Shown here one piece after another: positions 1-8,564 of a stretch of 47,315 nt of DNA; the stretch's first letter is position 1, and every line of letters begins with the position of its first letter. The DNA is taken from contig JAGGUN010000027.1 in NCBI GenBank assembly GCA_021158465.1, forward strand, positions 64,369 to 111,683, given 5' to 3'. Under the pieces are notes generated by a model. The model ran no database searches. It worked only from the letters and a program-made list of their open reading frames with translations, and was not told where the DNA came from. Source of the stretch: a bacterium. GTDB taxonomy: Bacteria > UBP14 > UBA6098 > 4484-93. The translations under genes were made by a program, and so were the position numbers.

Positions 1-1295
1 TTCCACGGCAGAAAGGACAACGAGCGCTCACCGAACAGGACAGAAAGGTCATAGTTACCCGTGTTATAAAAATATGTGGCAAGCTGATGCAGGATATAAG
101 GGTTCTCCGGATCCTCGCGGAGGCTATCAAGACAAAGCGTCCTGGTATCACGCCAGGCAAGCTGACGGCGGATATTCAAACCGCCCCAGAGAACAAGCAC
201 CAGAAGAAATACAGAAAACAACATCCTCTTCTCTCTGATGACAGAGACACCTCTAACAAGCAGAACAAGAAACCCAAGAAGTGGCAAATACAGGTATCTG
301 TCAGCCTTCATCAAAAGCGGAACAATGTTAGAAACAGGAAGATATGTGATGAAGAAGAAGAGAACACCAAAAATAAGATACTTGTCCCTATTTTTCACAC
401 CCAGCCATAAAAGAAAGATACAAAATAGAAACGCAAACAACGGGAGAACAACCTTCCAGTCGAGTATGGTCATCGATAGCGGGACATCGTAGAAATGGGA
501 TAGCGGATACGGGAAGAAAAGAATTCTTATGTACTCTCCAAAGACGCGAATAGCCGTGAGAAGCGATATATACGGATTTCCATATCGAAAATGCGACGAT
601 AGAACCCCACTTCTGAACAGGACAAAAAATACAGGGAAAACTGTTATGAGAAAGAACGGAATAAGAAACAGAAGCCTCTCTTTCCTCTTTGCTCTATCAA
701 GGAAAAAGGCAAGCAAAAGCAGAACAAACGGTAGGGTAACGGTCGTCTGCTTGGCAAGAACAGATAAAACAAAGGATATGAAAGAAAGGATATACTTCCA
801 CCAACCTTTTTTGCTCAGCCTGTCTCCACCTGTGATATAAAGCGCTATAGCAAGAAAAAAGAAGGCTCCAGATAGCACATCCTTCCTCGCAGACGCCCAG
901 ACGACGGACTCAATGTGGACAGGATGAATCGCAAACATCGCTGTCACCCAGAAAGCAAGCTCCTTCCGCTCGAAAAGCCTCATCAGTATAAGATACACCA
1001 AAAGGATGTTCACCAGATACAACAGAAGATTGTGGAGGTATATTACCGTATGCGATGTCCTTGCAACCGCATAGTCGATAGCATACGATATATCCCGCAG
1101 CGGTTGATACGACGCGCCAGAATGCGGAGTCATAATATTGAGAATACTGCCTACTGAGAGGCTTCTTATCCTCGGATTGTTGAGGATAAGGTCCGGGTCG
1201 TCGAAGGTTAGAAAGCTATTCCTGAAGCCAATTGAGAAGACAAAAACGGTCAGGAGAAATATAAGAATTATGTTCCTTCTGTCTATTCTATCCAT
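1..1295 (-). CDS. TMTC/PMT-like polytopic membrane glycosyltransferase with C-terminal TPR, 3' end outside the window
   Basis: Reading the minus strand from an ATG at 1295 gives 431 uninterrupted codons that run off the left edge. The N-terminus is a membrane anchor followed by FDDPDLILNNP, then SYQPLRDISYAIDY, HNLLLYLVNILLVYL, FAIHPVHIESVVWASARKD and, further on, ADRYLYLPLLGF. This motif order is that of the TMTC / protein O-mannosyltransferase-like family (about 9-11 membrane segments followed by TPRs). The acidic pair in FDDP corresponds to the catalytic loop position in this GT-C fold. The last visible residues (ENPYILHQLATYFYNTGNYDLSVLFGERS) begin a TPR. The family uses polyprenyl-phosphate-linked sugars outside the membrane; the sugar here is unknown. 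The gene overlaps the 3' end of dnaE by 13 bp, and a GGAG/AAGGAAA ribosome site precedes the ATG, so it is the third gene of the uppP-dnaE unit. Family recognition is good; substrate is inference. Confidence 0.85.
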   Translation of the reverse strand, partial: MDRIDRRNIILIFLLTVFVFSIGFRNSFLTFDDPDLILNNPRIRSLSVGSILNIMTPHSGASYQPLRDISYAIDYAVARTSHTVIYLHNLLLYLVNILLVYLILMRLFERKELAFWVTAMFAIHPVHIESVVWASARKDVLSGAFFFLAIALYITGGDRLSKKGWWKYILSFISFVLSVLAKQTTVTLPFVLLLLAFFLDRAKRKERLLFLIPFFLITVFPVFFVLFRSGVLSSHFRYGNPYISLLTAIRVFGEYIRILFFPYPLSHFYDVPLSMTILDWKVVLPLFAFLFCIFLLWLGVKNRDKYLIFGVLFFFITYLPVSNIVPLLMKADRYLYLPLLGFLVLLVRGVSVIREKRMLFSVFLLVLVLWGGLNIRRQLAWRDTRTLCLDSLREDPENPYILHQLATYFYNTGNYDLSVLFGERSLSFLPW

Positions 1296-4200
1296 ACATT
1301 TTCCTTCTCCAATACCTGCCTTAAGGCTTGAACAAGCTCAATGCTACCAGTGGTGGTATACTCATAGGAGATAAACCTATACCTCCTGTCCCCAGAAAGG
1401 ATATTGAGAACCACAGGGATATTCCCCTTGTTCTGAGACAGAATCTCCTTGATCTTCTCCAAATCCTCCGTGAGAATCTGGTCTGCATCTATACTTATAT
1501 GGAGATATTTCATCCTCTGTTCCCTGATGGTCTCAAGTGGGTAGACAGCATTCGCTATAACAGAGACGATGTCTGCACCCCTCAAGGAGACCTTCCCCTC
1601 GATGAAAACAAGCATCGAATCGTGCAGGAGGCTTTTATACTTCTTAAGCACATCAGAGAAGAACACTACCTCTACTCCGCCTGTCGTATCCTCGACCCGG
1701 GATGTAACCATCGGCTTATTACTCCGAGCGGTCTTGAATTTGACCTGGCTCATAAGCCCACCAAACGAGACAGAAGTACCATCCTGATAAGCTTTAAGCC
1801 CGGCAATGTTCGTTGTGCCAAAAGCTTTCAGATCATCCTCATATTTAAGGAGCGGATGGCCAGAAACATAGAAACCGATGTATTCCTTCTCATAATTGAG
1901 CCTCTCCGAGGCAGGGAACTCGGACTCATCCTTTATGCTCGGGCGATCGAACCATGTATCGCTCGTATCACCAAAGAGAGACATCTGCCCTGTGGACCTG
2001 TCAAGCTGTTTAACAGCAGCCCAATCAAGCAGCACTGGCAGTGCATCTACCATCGCCTTTCTTGTGTACCCAAACGAGTCGAGCGCACCAGAGAGAGCAA
2101 GCGACTCGAACACCCGCTTGTTGAGAGCAGATTTTGGCACCTCCTTGAGGAACTCAAATATATCACTGAAGCTACCACCGAGACGCCTCCTTACCTCGAC
2201 AATCGCTCTGGCAGAGCCTTCTCCAATATTCTTTATCTTCAGCAGACCAACACGGATACCATCTCTCCCCTCACAGCTGTAAAGGACATCACTCTTCTGC
2301 ACATCCGGTGGGAGAATCTTCAGACCAAGCCTCGCCGACTCATCGATAAGTAGAAGCGTCCTATCGTTACCAGACGAGCCTATTTCATTCGAAAGCGAAC
2401 TCGCAATGAACTCAGCCGGATAGTGCGCCTTCAGGTATGCAGTCTGATAGGCAAGCATAGCGTATGCTGCTGCGTGCGATTTGTTAAAGGCATACTCCGC
2501 AAACCTCGCCATATTCTCGAAAAGCTCATTGGCAACCTTCTCAGATACACGGTTCTTCCTACACCCCTCTAAGAACCGCTCACGCTCACGCTCCATTATA
2601 TCGAGCTTCTTCTTCCCCATAGCACGCCTCAGAATGTCTGCCTCACCCAGAGAAAAACCTGCGAGACGCTGGGCTATCTGCATTACCTGCTCCTGATAAA
2701 CTATAATGCCGTAAGTCTCCTTCAGTATCGGCTCGAGCGACGGGTGCGGATAACTTATCTCCTCATCACCGTGCTTCCGCCTTATATACCTCGGTATCGA
2801 CTCGATCGGTCCCGGACGATAAAGGGCATTCATCGCTATGAGGTCAGAGATTGCATCCGGTTTGAGTTGCTTTAGGTAGGTCCGCATACCGGAACTCTCA
2901 AACTGGAATATCCCAGCTGTCTCCCCCCTGGCAAATATCTCGAATGTCTTCTTATCGTCGAGCGGTATATTATCGAGCTTGACTGTCTCACCGCAGTTCT
3001 TCTCTATACGCTTTACCGTCGCATCGATGATACTCAATGTCCGAAGCCCCAAGAAATCTATTTTCAAAAGCCCTATCTTCTCCAGACTGTTCATATCAAA
3101 CTGGGTGATTACCTCCTTATCCTTCGTCAGGTACAACGGAGTATAATCGGTAAGTTTGCCCGGCGCTATGACAACACCAGCTGCATGCTTTGATGCATGT
3201 CGCGGTAACCCCTCGAGCCGCCTGGCAACATCAAACAGACGCCCATACTCCTCACGGCTGTATATCTCACGAAGCTTGTCAGACTCCTGCAAAGCCCTCT
3301 CGATCGTCATATGAGGAACCTCAGGAACAAGCTTGGTCATAGCATCCATCTTAGCGTATGGGTATTCTAACACCCTACCAACATCCTTTATGACAGCACG
3401 AGCAGAAAGCGTCCCAAATGTGATTATCTGGCAGACCGAGTCTTTGCCGTACTTTTTGCTGACATATTCTAAGACCTTCTCTCGCCCCCAGTCGGCAAAG
3501 TCAATATCGAAGTCCGGCATCGTCACACGCTCTGGGTTCAAGAACCGCTCGAACAGAAGATTGTACTTGATCGGGTCGATATTGGTTATCCCGAGCGAGT
3601 ATGCAATTATACTACCTGTCCCTGAGCCTCTTCCCGGACCAACAGGAACCCCAAGCCTCCTCGCCGCCTCAACGAAATCATACACCACCGAATAGTAGCC
3701 AGCAAAACCGAGCTTACATATAACATCAAGCTCATAGTTGAAACGCTCTACAGCCTCCTTCGGCGGGTTCTCCCCGTATCGACGGACAAATCCAACCTTC
3801 GCCTGTTTGCGCAGGAAATCCTCAACATCTGAATACTCATCAGAGACCTGAAAACTTGGCATATACTTCTTGGAAAAATCAAGATTAACCGAACACCGTT
3901 CCGCGATCCTAACGCTATTCTCAAGCGCCTCCGTGTAGTCAGCAAAGAGTTCATACATCTCCTCAGGAGACTTGAAGTAGAACTCCTCCGTCTTGAAGCT
4001 CATTCTGTTCTCGTCGCTTATCGTTTTCCCCGTCTGGACACAAAGCAAAACCTCATGGGCAAAATGGTCATCACGCTGGAGATAATGAACATCGTTGGTG
4101 GCGACAAGCTTCAACCCCAATTCCTTACCGAGGCGAACAAGACCCTCTATCGCAATCTCCTCATCCTCCAGCCCGTGGTCCTGCAATTCGAGAAAGAAGT

Positions 4201-4693
4201 TCTCCTGCCCGAATATATCCATATACTCCCTGGCAACGGATTTCGCCTTTTCATAGTCGCCTTGAATAATCCAGTAAGGCACCTCCCCCTTGATACAGGA
4301 GGAAAGGGCAATAATCCCATCAGAATACTCCCTCAAAAGCCCCATATCGATTCTCGGCTTGTAGTAAAACCCCTCAAGATATGCAAGGGATGAGAGCTTA
4401 TACAGGTTCTTCAAGCCGATATTGTTCTCCGCCAAAAGAATAAGATGGAAGTTTTTCCCCTCTCGCTTGAACCTGTCCTTTGCTATGTAAAACTCCTGCC
4501 CTATCACGGGGTTAATACCCGCAGCCTTCGCCTTGATATAGAACTCGATTGCACCGAACAGAGCGCCATGGTCGGTGATGGCAACAGAACCCATATTGTA
4601 AGATGCAGCAAGCTTTACCACATCGTCTATACGGCAGGCTCCATCGAGAAGGCTATAGCCTGTGTGAAGATGAAGATGGACAAACTCCTTCAT
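1283..4693 (-). CDS. dnaE: DNA polymerase III subunit alpha (DnaE)
   Basis: Replicative DNA polymerase of the bacterial C family, 1136 aa, usual length for DnaE1. An N-terminal PHP domain (about 1-210) starts HLHLHTGYSLLDGA with H6, H8 and H10, then ITDHGALFG near 40-47 and ATNDVHY near 198-204. These metal-binding residues look intact, unlike in E. coli, so PHP proofreading may be active. The polymerase core has the GPGRGSGTGSIIAYSLG motif (352-368), catalytic PDFDIDF (D396, D398) and KIDFLGLRTL (D546), followed by helix-hairpin-helix and OB-fold regions up to the C-terminus. The ATG overlaps the uppP stop by 4 bp (ATGA), so the two are translationally coupled, and the downstream membrane glycosyltransferase overlaps its end. 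No frameshift or insertion is visible. Confidence 0.98.
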   Translation of the reverse strand: MKEFVHLHLHTGYSLLDGACRIDDVVKLAASYNMGSVAITDHGALFGAIEFYIKAKAAGINPVIGQEFYIAKDRFKREGKNFHLILLAENNIGLKNLYKLSSLAYLEGFYYKPRIDMGLLREYSDGIIALSSCIKGEVPYWIIQGDYEKAKSVAREYMDIFGQENFFLELQDHGLEDEEIAIEGLVRLGKELGLKLVATNDVHYLQRDDHFAHEVLLCVQTGKTISDENRMSFKTEEFYFKSPEEMYELFADYTEALENSVRIAERCSVNLDFSKKYMPSFQVSDEYSDVEDFLRKQAKVGFVRRYGENPPKEAVERFNYELDVICKLGFAGYYSVVYDFVEAARRLGVPVGPGRGSGTGSIIAYSLGITNIDPIKYNLLFERFLNPERVTMPDFDIDFADWGREKVLEYVSKKYGKDSVCQIITFGTLSARAVIKDVGRVLEYPYAKMDAMTKLVPEVPHMTIERALQESDKLREIYSREEYGRLFDVARRLEGLPRHASKHAAGVVIAPGKLTDYTPLYLTKDKEVITQFDMNSLEKIGLLKIDFLGLRTLSIIDATVKRIEKNCGETVKLDNIPLDDKKTFEIFARGETAGIFQFESSGMRTYLKQLKPDAISDLIAMNALYRPGPIESIPRYIRRKHGDEEISYPHPSLEPILKETYGIIVYQEQVMQIAQRLAGFSLGEADILRRAMGKKKLDIMERERERFLEGCRKNRVSEKVANELFENMARFAEYAFNKSHAAAYAMLAYQTAYLKAHYPAEFIASSLSNEIGSSGNDRTLLLIDESARLGLKILPPDVQKSDVLYSCEGRDGIRVGLLKIKNIGEGSARAIVEVRRRLGGSFSDIFEFLKEVPKSALNKRVFESLALSGALDSFGYTRKAMVDALPVLLDWAAVKQLDRSTGQMSLFGDTSDTWFDRPSIKDESEFPASERLNYEKEYIGFYVSGHPLLKYEDDLKAFGTTNIAGLKAYQDGTSVSFGGLMSQVKFKTARSNKPMVTSRVEDTTGGVEVVFFSDVLKKYKSLLHDSMLVFIEGKVSLRGADIVSVIANAVYPLETIREQRMKYLHISIDADQILTEDLEKIKEILSQNKGNIPVVLNILSGDRRYRFISYEYTTTGSIELVQALRQVLEKENVWIE

Positions 4694-5445
4694 TTAACCC
4701 CTCCAAAATATAAGATAGATGCCAATCCTGCAAGAACGCAGTATATACCGAAGAGATAAAATCTCCCGGACAAGAGAACAGCTTTAAGAACCTTCAGGGC
4801 AATATAACCAACAACAAATGAGACGAGAATAGAAGAGAGGACACCGACCGAGAAAAAATCAGCTCCCATACCAGGAAGCTCGAGAACCGCCGCACCGAGG
4901 CAGGCAGGTATAAAGAGCAAAAACGCGAAATAGAGTGCATCATCCCTCTTCACGCCGAGGAAACCGGCGGTAGAGATGGTCATTCCAGAGCGTGAGACAC
5001 CCGGTAAAATCGCAACCGCCTGTCCAATTCCAACGAGAAGCGCAGAAATCGACCCGACACTCCTTGAGCCTTCCTTCACAAGCCGCGTAAGAAGGAGAAC
5101 AATCCCTGTGAATATAAGCAGAAGCGATGCAGAAAACGGTGAGGAGAAAAGAGCCTCTACCCTGCCCTTGAGGAGAAACCCAACAATCGCTGCCGGTATG
5201 CTGCCAACGATAAGATACAAAATAAACCTTCTCTCAACAGTAAAAAGGCGCAAAAGCCTTCTGCGGAAGAATACGAGAACACTCAACAGCGTTCCGATAT
5301 GCAGTGCCACCTCGAGTGATGCACCGGTGGAGGCAATCCCCAAAAGATGCTTGAATATCACCAGATGACCCGAGCTGGATATAGGCAGAAACTCCGTTAT
5401 CCCCTGCAAAACGGCAAGAAGCAAAAGTTTTACTGTATCCACCAC
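4690..5445 (-). CDS. uppP: Undecaprenyl-diphosphate phosphatase (UppP/BacA)
   Basis: Integral membrane phosphatase that recycles undecaprenyl diphosphate to the monophosphate carrier used for peptidoglycan and glycan export. The 251-aa protein shows the two BacA signatures: GITEFLPISSSGHL at residues 15-28 (E18, the SSS run, H27) and PGVSRSGMTISTAGFLGVKR in the middle, followed by FAFLLFIPACLGA. About seven to eight hydrophobic segments are visible, normal for the family. The start is one of two tandem GTG codons (5445 or 5442), placed just after a GGGAG ribosome site. It is the first gene of the uppP-dnaE-glycosyltransferase unit and has its own sigma-70-type promoter close upstream. The pairing with a polyprenyl-sugar-using glycosyltransferase is functionally sensible, because lipid-carrier recycling supports both. 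Confidence 0.97.
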   Translation of the reverse strand: MVDTVKLLLLAVLQGITEFLPISSSGHLVIFKHLLGIASTGASLEVALHIGTLLSVLVFFRRRLLRLFTVERRFILYLIVGSIPAAIVGFLLKGRVEALFSSPFSASLLLIFTGIVLLLTRLVKEGSRSVGSISALLVGIGQAVAILPGVSRSGMTISTAGFLGVKRDDALYFAFLLFIPACLGAAVLELPGMGADFFSVGVLSSILVSFVVGYIALKVLKAVLLSGRFYLFGIYCVLAGLASILYFGGVK

Positions 5446-5465
5446 TCTCCCTGCTTGAATTTTTC

Positions 5466-5493
5466 AATATAAGTTTTTTACACGAGAAATCAA
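5466..5493 (-). promoter_or_regulatory. Predicted sigma-70 promoter of uppP
   Basis: On the minus strand a TTGATT box (5488-5493) and a TATATT box (5466-5471) are separated by 16 bp. Transcription would begin near 5459, only about 14-17 nt ahead of the GTG start, just enough to include the GGGAG ribosome site. The same TTGAYT-N16-TAWAWT pattern occurs before several other genes in the window, which supports it. Confidence 0.6.
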
Positions 5494-5543
5494 GGAGGGA
5501 AAACGAGCAAGGATTAAGTATAACCAAAAAGTAGCGAATTATC

Positions 5544-6608
5544 TTATTCTCTCACACCATGCCTCGATACCACAAGCTCATAAGCCAATCTCATGGCTGG
5601 CAAAATCTCATCAATCTGCTCCGGTGAGTAAATATGGGCAATGGTTACCTTTTCTTTCCACCCCGAATAGCCTTCAGGCATCGGAGGCGATTGCAGAATC
5701 TCCGGCGGGTTCTGTAGTTCCTTATAGGGATACCATATATATAATCTTAGCCCTTTCCTCCTGCGATGAAAATCCGCAAACATCCAACGCCACCGACCAG
5801 TAGGATTAATACCAAATGCATAATAATTTTTCACAGCCCAGCTTATTATGCCTGGTCCTATCTCGCTCAGGCGGCTTTTCAGGGCATCGATGATTGCTTT
5901 CTGGTTATCGTCGAGGCGGTCGAGTATAGTCGGCTTGGTCTCCTTTTCAGCCTCAACCTCCACAGGCTGCTCAGGTGCCGGGAAACTTATCTCCATCTCA
6001 TCCAGAAGGCGAGATATAGTCTCCTTGTTCAATTTCGTGTCCTTGGAGTGTATCTCCTCGACAAACCGAGGTTTATTATCATCTAAGTAACGGCTTATCG
6101 CCTGTGCGGTATAACTGTCCTCGCCAGTTTTTTGCAACACTCCTGTCCGCACAGATTCTCGGGATAGAAGCTTGATCTTATTGAGGGAGCTACCAGGCTT
6201 TGAAAGGTCGAAGCGGAAGAACTCCTCCTTATAATCTGCATTGCTTACTATCCAGAGCTTGCCATTTGTCAATATAGCCCAGGGAATGTTGCCGTAAAAT
6301 GCGTATTTCATCACCTGAATCGATTCTGCCTCTCCAAGTCGCGTATTCAAGGGTTTGCATTCCACTATTATTCTGGGCTTCCCATCCAACAAAAGTGCAT
6401 AATCGACACTTATTGTAGATTTCTCTGTCTTGAGGGGAAACTCCATACTCACCTCGCCGTTCTCGATGTGCCAACCAAGAAGCTCCAACACCTTCTGAAT
6501 GACCACCGCCTTCGTATTCGCTTCATTGAAGGCAAGAGCTTTTTTACCCTGCAGTTCCATAGCGTTTGCCCATATCTTGTTTAAACCTTCTAACATTTTA
6601 TCGTTCAT
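5544..6608 (-). CDS. HSDR_N-type (PD-(D/E)XK) putative restriction endonuclease-like protein with DUF5655-like C-terminus
   Basis: 354-aa soluble protein. The N-terminal half carries a nuclease-type core of the type I restriction R-subunit N-terminal family: NEANTKAVVIQKVLELLGW near 28-46, then D69 in VDYALL and E83-C-K85 in IIVECKPLN, followed by AESIQVMKYAFYGNIPWAILTNGKLW. D69, E83 and K85 match the PD-(D/E)XK triad. A linker near 195-235 contains charged residues. The C-terminal part (WRWMFADFHRRRKGLRLYIWYP ... GWKEKVTIAHIYSPEQIDEILPAMRLAYE) resembles the DUF5655 fold found after such nucleases. No helicase, methyltransferase or specificity subunit is adjacent, so it is an orphan; it may cleave modified DNA (type IV-like) or have a non-defence role. 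A strong ribosome site (AAGGAGGAGAG) fixes the ATG. It is transcribed divergently from the sigma-54 activator. Confidence 0.75.
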   Translation of the reverse strand: MNDKMLEGLNKIWANAMELQGKKALAFNEANTKAVVIQKVLELLGWHIENGEVSMEFPLKTEKSTISVDYALLLDGKPRIIVECKPLNTRLGEAESIQVMKYAFYGNIPWAILTNGKLWIVSNADYKEEFFRFDLSKPGSSLNKIKLLSRESVRTGVLQKTGEDSYTAQAISRYLDDNKPRFVEEIHSKDTKLNKETISRLLDEMEISFPAPEQPVEVEAEKETKPTILDRLDDNQKAIIDALKSRLSEIGPGIISWAVKNYYAFGINPTGRWRWMFADFHRRRKGLRLYIWYPYKELQNPPEILQSPPMPEGYSGWKEKVTIAHIYSPEQIDEILPAMRLAYELVVSRHGVRE

Positions 6609-6732
6609 ACTCTCCTCCTTAAATATACCAGTCCAACCTCCGTTACAATCTAATTTCCATCCAGTTGAAAGTCAAGACAAAAGCCTGCTTAAATAAAAAC
6701 GGGTAAAGCCGATAACAGTTCTCGGAGGGCAA

Positions 6733-8079
6733 ATGAGAGCAAAGATACTCGTTGTCGATGACTGTAAGGAAACACGGGAAATAATAGGCGAGCTCTTCAG
6801 TCGGCAGAATGCGAAGGTAGCAGTTGCCGAGGATGGGATGGAATGCCTCAAGAAGGTTGAGGAGTTCTCCCCTGATGTGATTATCCTCGACCTTATGATG
6901 CCCGGTATGGACGGTCTGGAGGTTATGGAGGAGATGAAAGCAATGGGAAAGATGCCAACAATCATCGTGCTATCCGCACGGCAAGGTATGGAATCAACGG
7001 TCAAAGCGATGAAACTGGGTGCATTCGACTACATTACAAAACCGTTCGAGCTGTCGCATCTGAGGGATACCGTAAGGAAGGCTCTGAGGATAAACTACCT
7101 CAAGAAGAAACAGGATAAGTTCGAAGATATAGAATCACTGGGCGATACATTCGTCGGAAACTCACCACAGATCCGCGAAATATATAAACAGATAGGGATC
7201 ATAACGAGAACGGACAATTCGTCATCAGTGCTCATTACAGGCGAAAGCGGAACAGGGAAAGAGCTGGTGGCGAGGATAATACACGAGAACTCACGCCCTG
7301 ACAAGCCGTTCGTCGTCATCGACTGCAACCTCATCCCGGAGAACCTGTTAGAGAGTGAGCTGTTCGGCTACGAGAAAGGAGCATTCACAGGAGCGGACAG
7401 CCCACGAGCAGGGAAGTTCGAGATGGCTCACAACGGAACTATCTTCCTCGATGAGATCGGTGATATGACACCATACCTCCAGCAAAAACTGCTGCGCGTA
7501 CTCCAGAATAGAGAGTTCGAGAGAATCGGCGGAAGGAAAACCCTACATACAAACGCAAGATTCATATTCGCCACCAACAAGGACATAAGAAAACTTGTCG
7601 ATGAGAAGCGGTTTAGAGAAGACCTGTTCTACAGAATAAATGTATTCCACATCCACCTACCACCACTGCGTGAGCGCGACGGAGATACGAAACTGCTTAT
7701 CCATCACTTTATCAAACAGTTTACCACACGCTTCGGACTGAAAAGGATACTACTATCCCCAGAGGCAGAAAGGATGCTCCTTGAATATGACTATCCCGGC
7801 AATGTCCGCGAGCTGGAACATATCATCGAGCGCGCAGTCGGACTGGCAAAAGAAGGCATAATCCTCCCAGAACACCTGCCAGATATGCCCCAAAAGCCCA
7901 GAATAAACCGCAAAACCACCCTTCAAAAGGTCGACAAAAAGCTTCTGATACAGATACTCAAGCGCCACAACGGAAATATCACCCACTCAGCCCGCGAGCT
8001 CGGAATGTACAGACAAAGCCTCCAACGCATTATAAAAAGATATAACATCGACCCGCAGAGGTTCAGAAAGGCATCATAG
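6733..8079 (+). CDS. Sigma-54-dependent response regulator, NtrC family (REC-AAA+-Fis HTH)
   Basis: 448-aa transcriptional activator. The receiver domain (1-120) has D9-D10, phospho-acceptor D53 in LDLMMPGMDG and K103 in TKPF. The AAA+ domain (about 138-375) has Walker A GESGTGKE (170-177), the sigma-54-contacting GAFTGA loop (216-221) and Walker B IFLDEIGD (237-244), plus PLRERDGDTKLLIHHF and the NVRELEHIIERA segment. A Fis-type helix-turn-helix ends the protein (HNGNITHSARELGMYRQSLQRIIKRY). An orphan regulator: no kinase gene is adjacent. Only about 130 bp past its stop lies a sigma-54-type promoter, making the receiver-like/C25 protease pair its most likely target. The ATG follows a CGGAGGGC ribosome site. 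Family certain, target inferred. Confidence 0.95.
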   Translation: MRAKILVVDDCKETREIIGELFSRQNAKVAVAEDGMECLKKVEEFSPDVIILDLMMPGMDGLEVMEEMKAMGKMPTIIVLSARQGMESTVKAMKLGAFDYITKPFELSHLRDTVRKALRINYLKKKQDKFEDIESLGDTFVGNSPQIREIYKQIGIITRTDNSSSVLITGESGTGKELVARIIHENSRPDKPFVVIDCNLIPENLLESELFGYEKGAFTGADSPRAGKFEMAHNGTIFLDEIGDMTPYLQQKLLRVLQNREFERIGGRKTLHTNARFIFATNKDIRKLVDEKRFREDLFYRINVFHIHLPPLRERDGDTKLLIHHFIKQFTTRFGLKRILLSPEAERMLLEYDYPGNVRELEHIIERAVGLAKEGIILPEHLPDMPQKPRINRKTTLQKVDKKLLIQILKRHNGNITHSARELGMYRQSLQRIIKRYNIDPQRFRKAS

Positions 8080-8206
8080 CGCAACAGTTCCGCTGCATCT
8101 CTCATCGTGTTGCACCCCCAAAATAAACCATAAAATTGCTCATTCCCTCCCTGTATCAACCTGCAAAATAGAGAATTATCACTACTACATCTTGTATTAA
8201 AGATCC

Positions 8207-8222
8207 TGGCATACCCTTTGTC
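8207..8222 (+). promoter_or_regulatory. Predicted sigma-54 (-24/-12) promoter of the receiver-like/C25 protease pair
   Basis: The sequence TGGCATACCCTTTGTC has GG at 8208-8209 and TTG at 8218-8220 with the exact RpoN spacing; the only departure from TGGCAC-N5-TTGC is GT in place of GC at -12. Transcription would start near 8232, about 20 nt ahead of the ATG, with an AGGAGG ribosome site (8240-8245) in the leader. An NtrC-type activator gene is immediately upstream, which supports the call. Confidence 0.65.
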
Positions 8223-8252
8223 CTATACCCTGTGGAAACAGGAGGCGTGAAT

Positions 8253-8564
8253 ATGAGAAGGGTGCTTATTCTGACGGAGGACTTCAAGGTAAAGAAGGTA
8301 ACCGACAGATACCCTGATATGAGCAAGTTCTCTGTTGTTGGAATCTGCCAGAGATTTGTCCAGTGGGATACCAACATCCCGCACTGGGGACTGAAACTGG
8401 ATTTAGCCATCCCGATTGAGAAAGGGTTCGACATAATCAATTACCTCGAGAAGCAGGAGACAAACATACCCGTGATCCTCCTTGTACCTAAGGGGAAAAA
8501 GAAAAAGAAGGTATGGAAGAGGTATCTCTACTATGAACTCAAACCGTCAAAGGAGAGAAAATGA
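8253..8564 (+). CDS. Small stand-alone receiver (REC)-like protein
   Basis: 103 aa. No family was certain at first sight, but the order of elements matches a response-regulator receiver fold: RVLILTED (E9, D10 where the acidic pair sits), then FSVVGICQ, then LDLAIPIEKGFDII, which aligns position by position with the DLMLPGMDGFEVL signature and puts D50 at the phospho-acceptor site, then PVILLVPKG, and YELKP with K97 where the conserved lysine lies. The D50-K97 spacing (47) is close to the 50 of the two full regulators in this window. The usual Thr/Ser after strand 4 appears to be Val, so phosphorylation may be altered. The ATG at 8253 was chosen because AGGAGG lies 7 nt upstream; a longer in-frame reading exists but lacks a ribosome site. 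The stop overlaps the C25 protease ATG (ATGA). Function unknown. Confidence 0.7.
   Translation: MRRVLILTEDFKVKKVTDRYPDMSKFSVVGICQRFVQWDTNIPHWGLKLDLAIPIEKGFDIINYLEKQETNIPVILLVPKGKKKKKVWKRYLYYELKPSKERK

Noticed and set aside
1328-2353. A 341-codon open frame on the plus strand
   Set aside because: It lies wholly antisense to dnaE, whose motifs are intact, has no ribosome site and no family resemblance.
8232-8252. Earlier in-frame start for the receiver-like protein
   Set aside because: It lies at the predicted transcription start and lacks a ribosome site; the ATG at 8253 follows AGGAGG.
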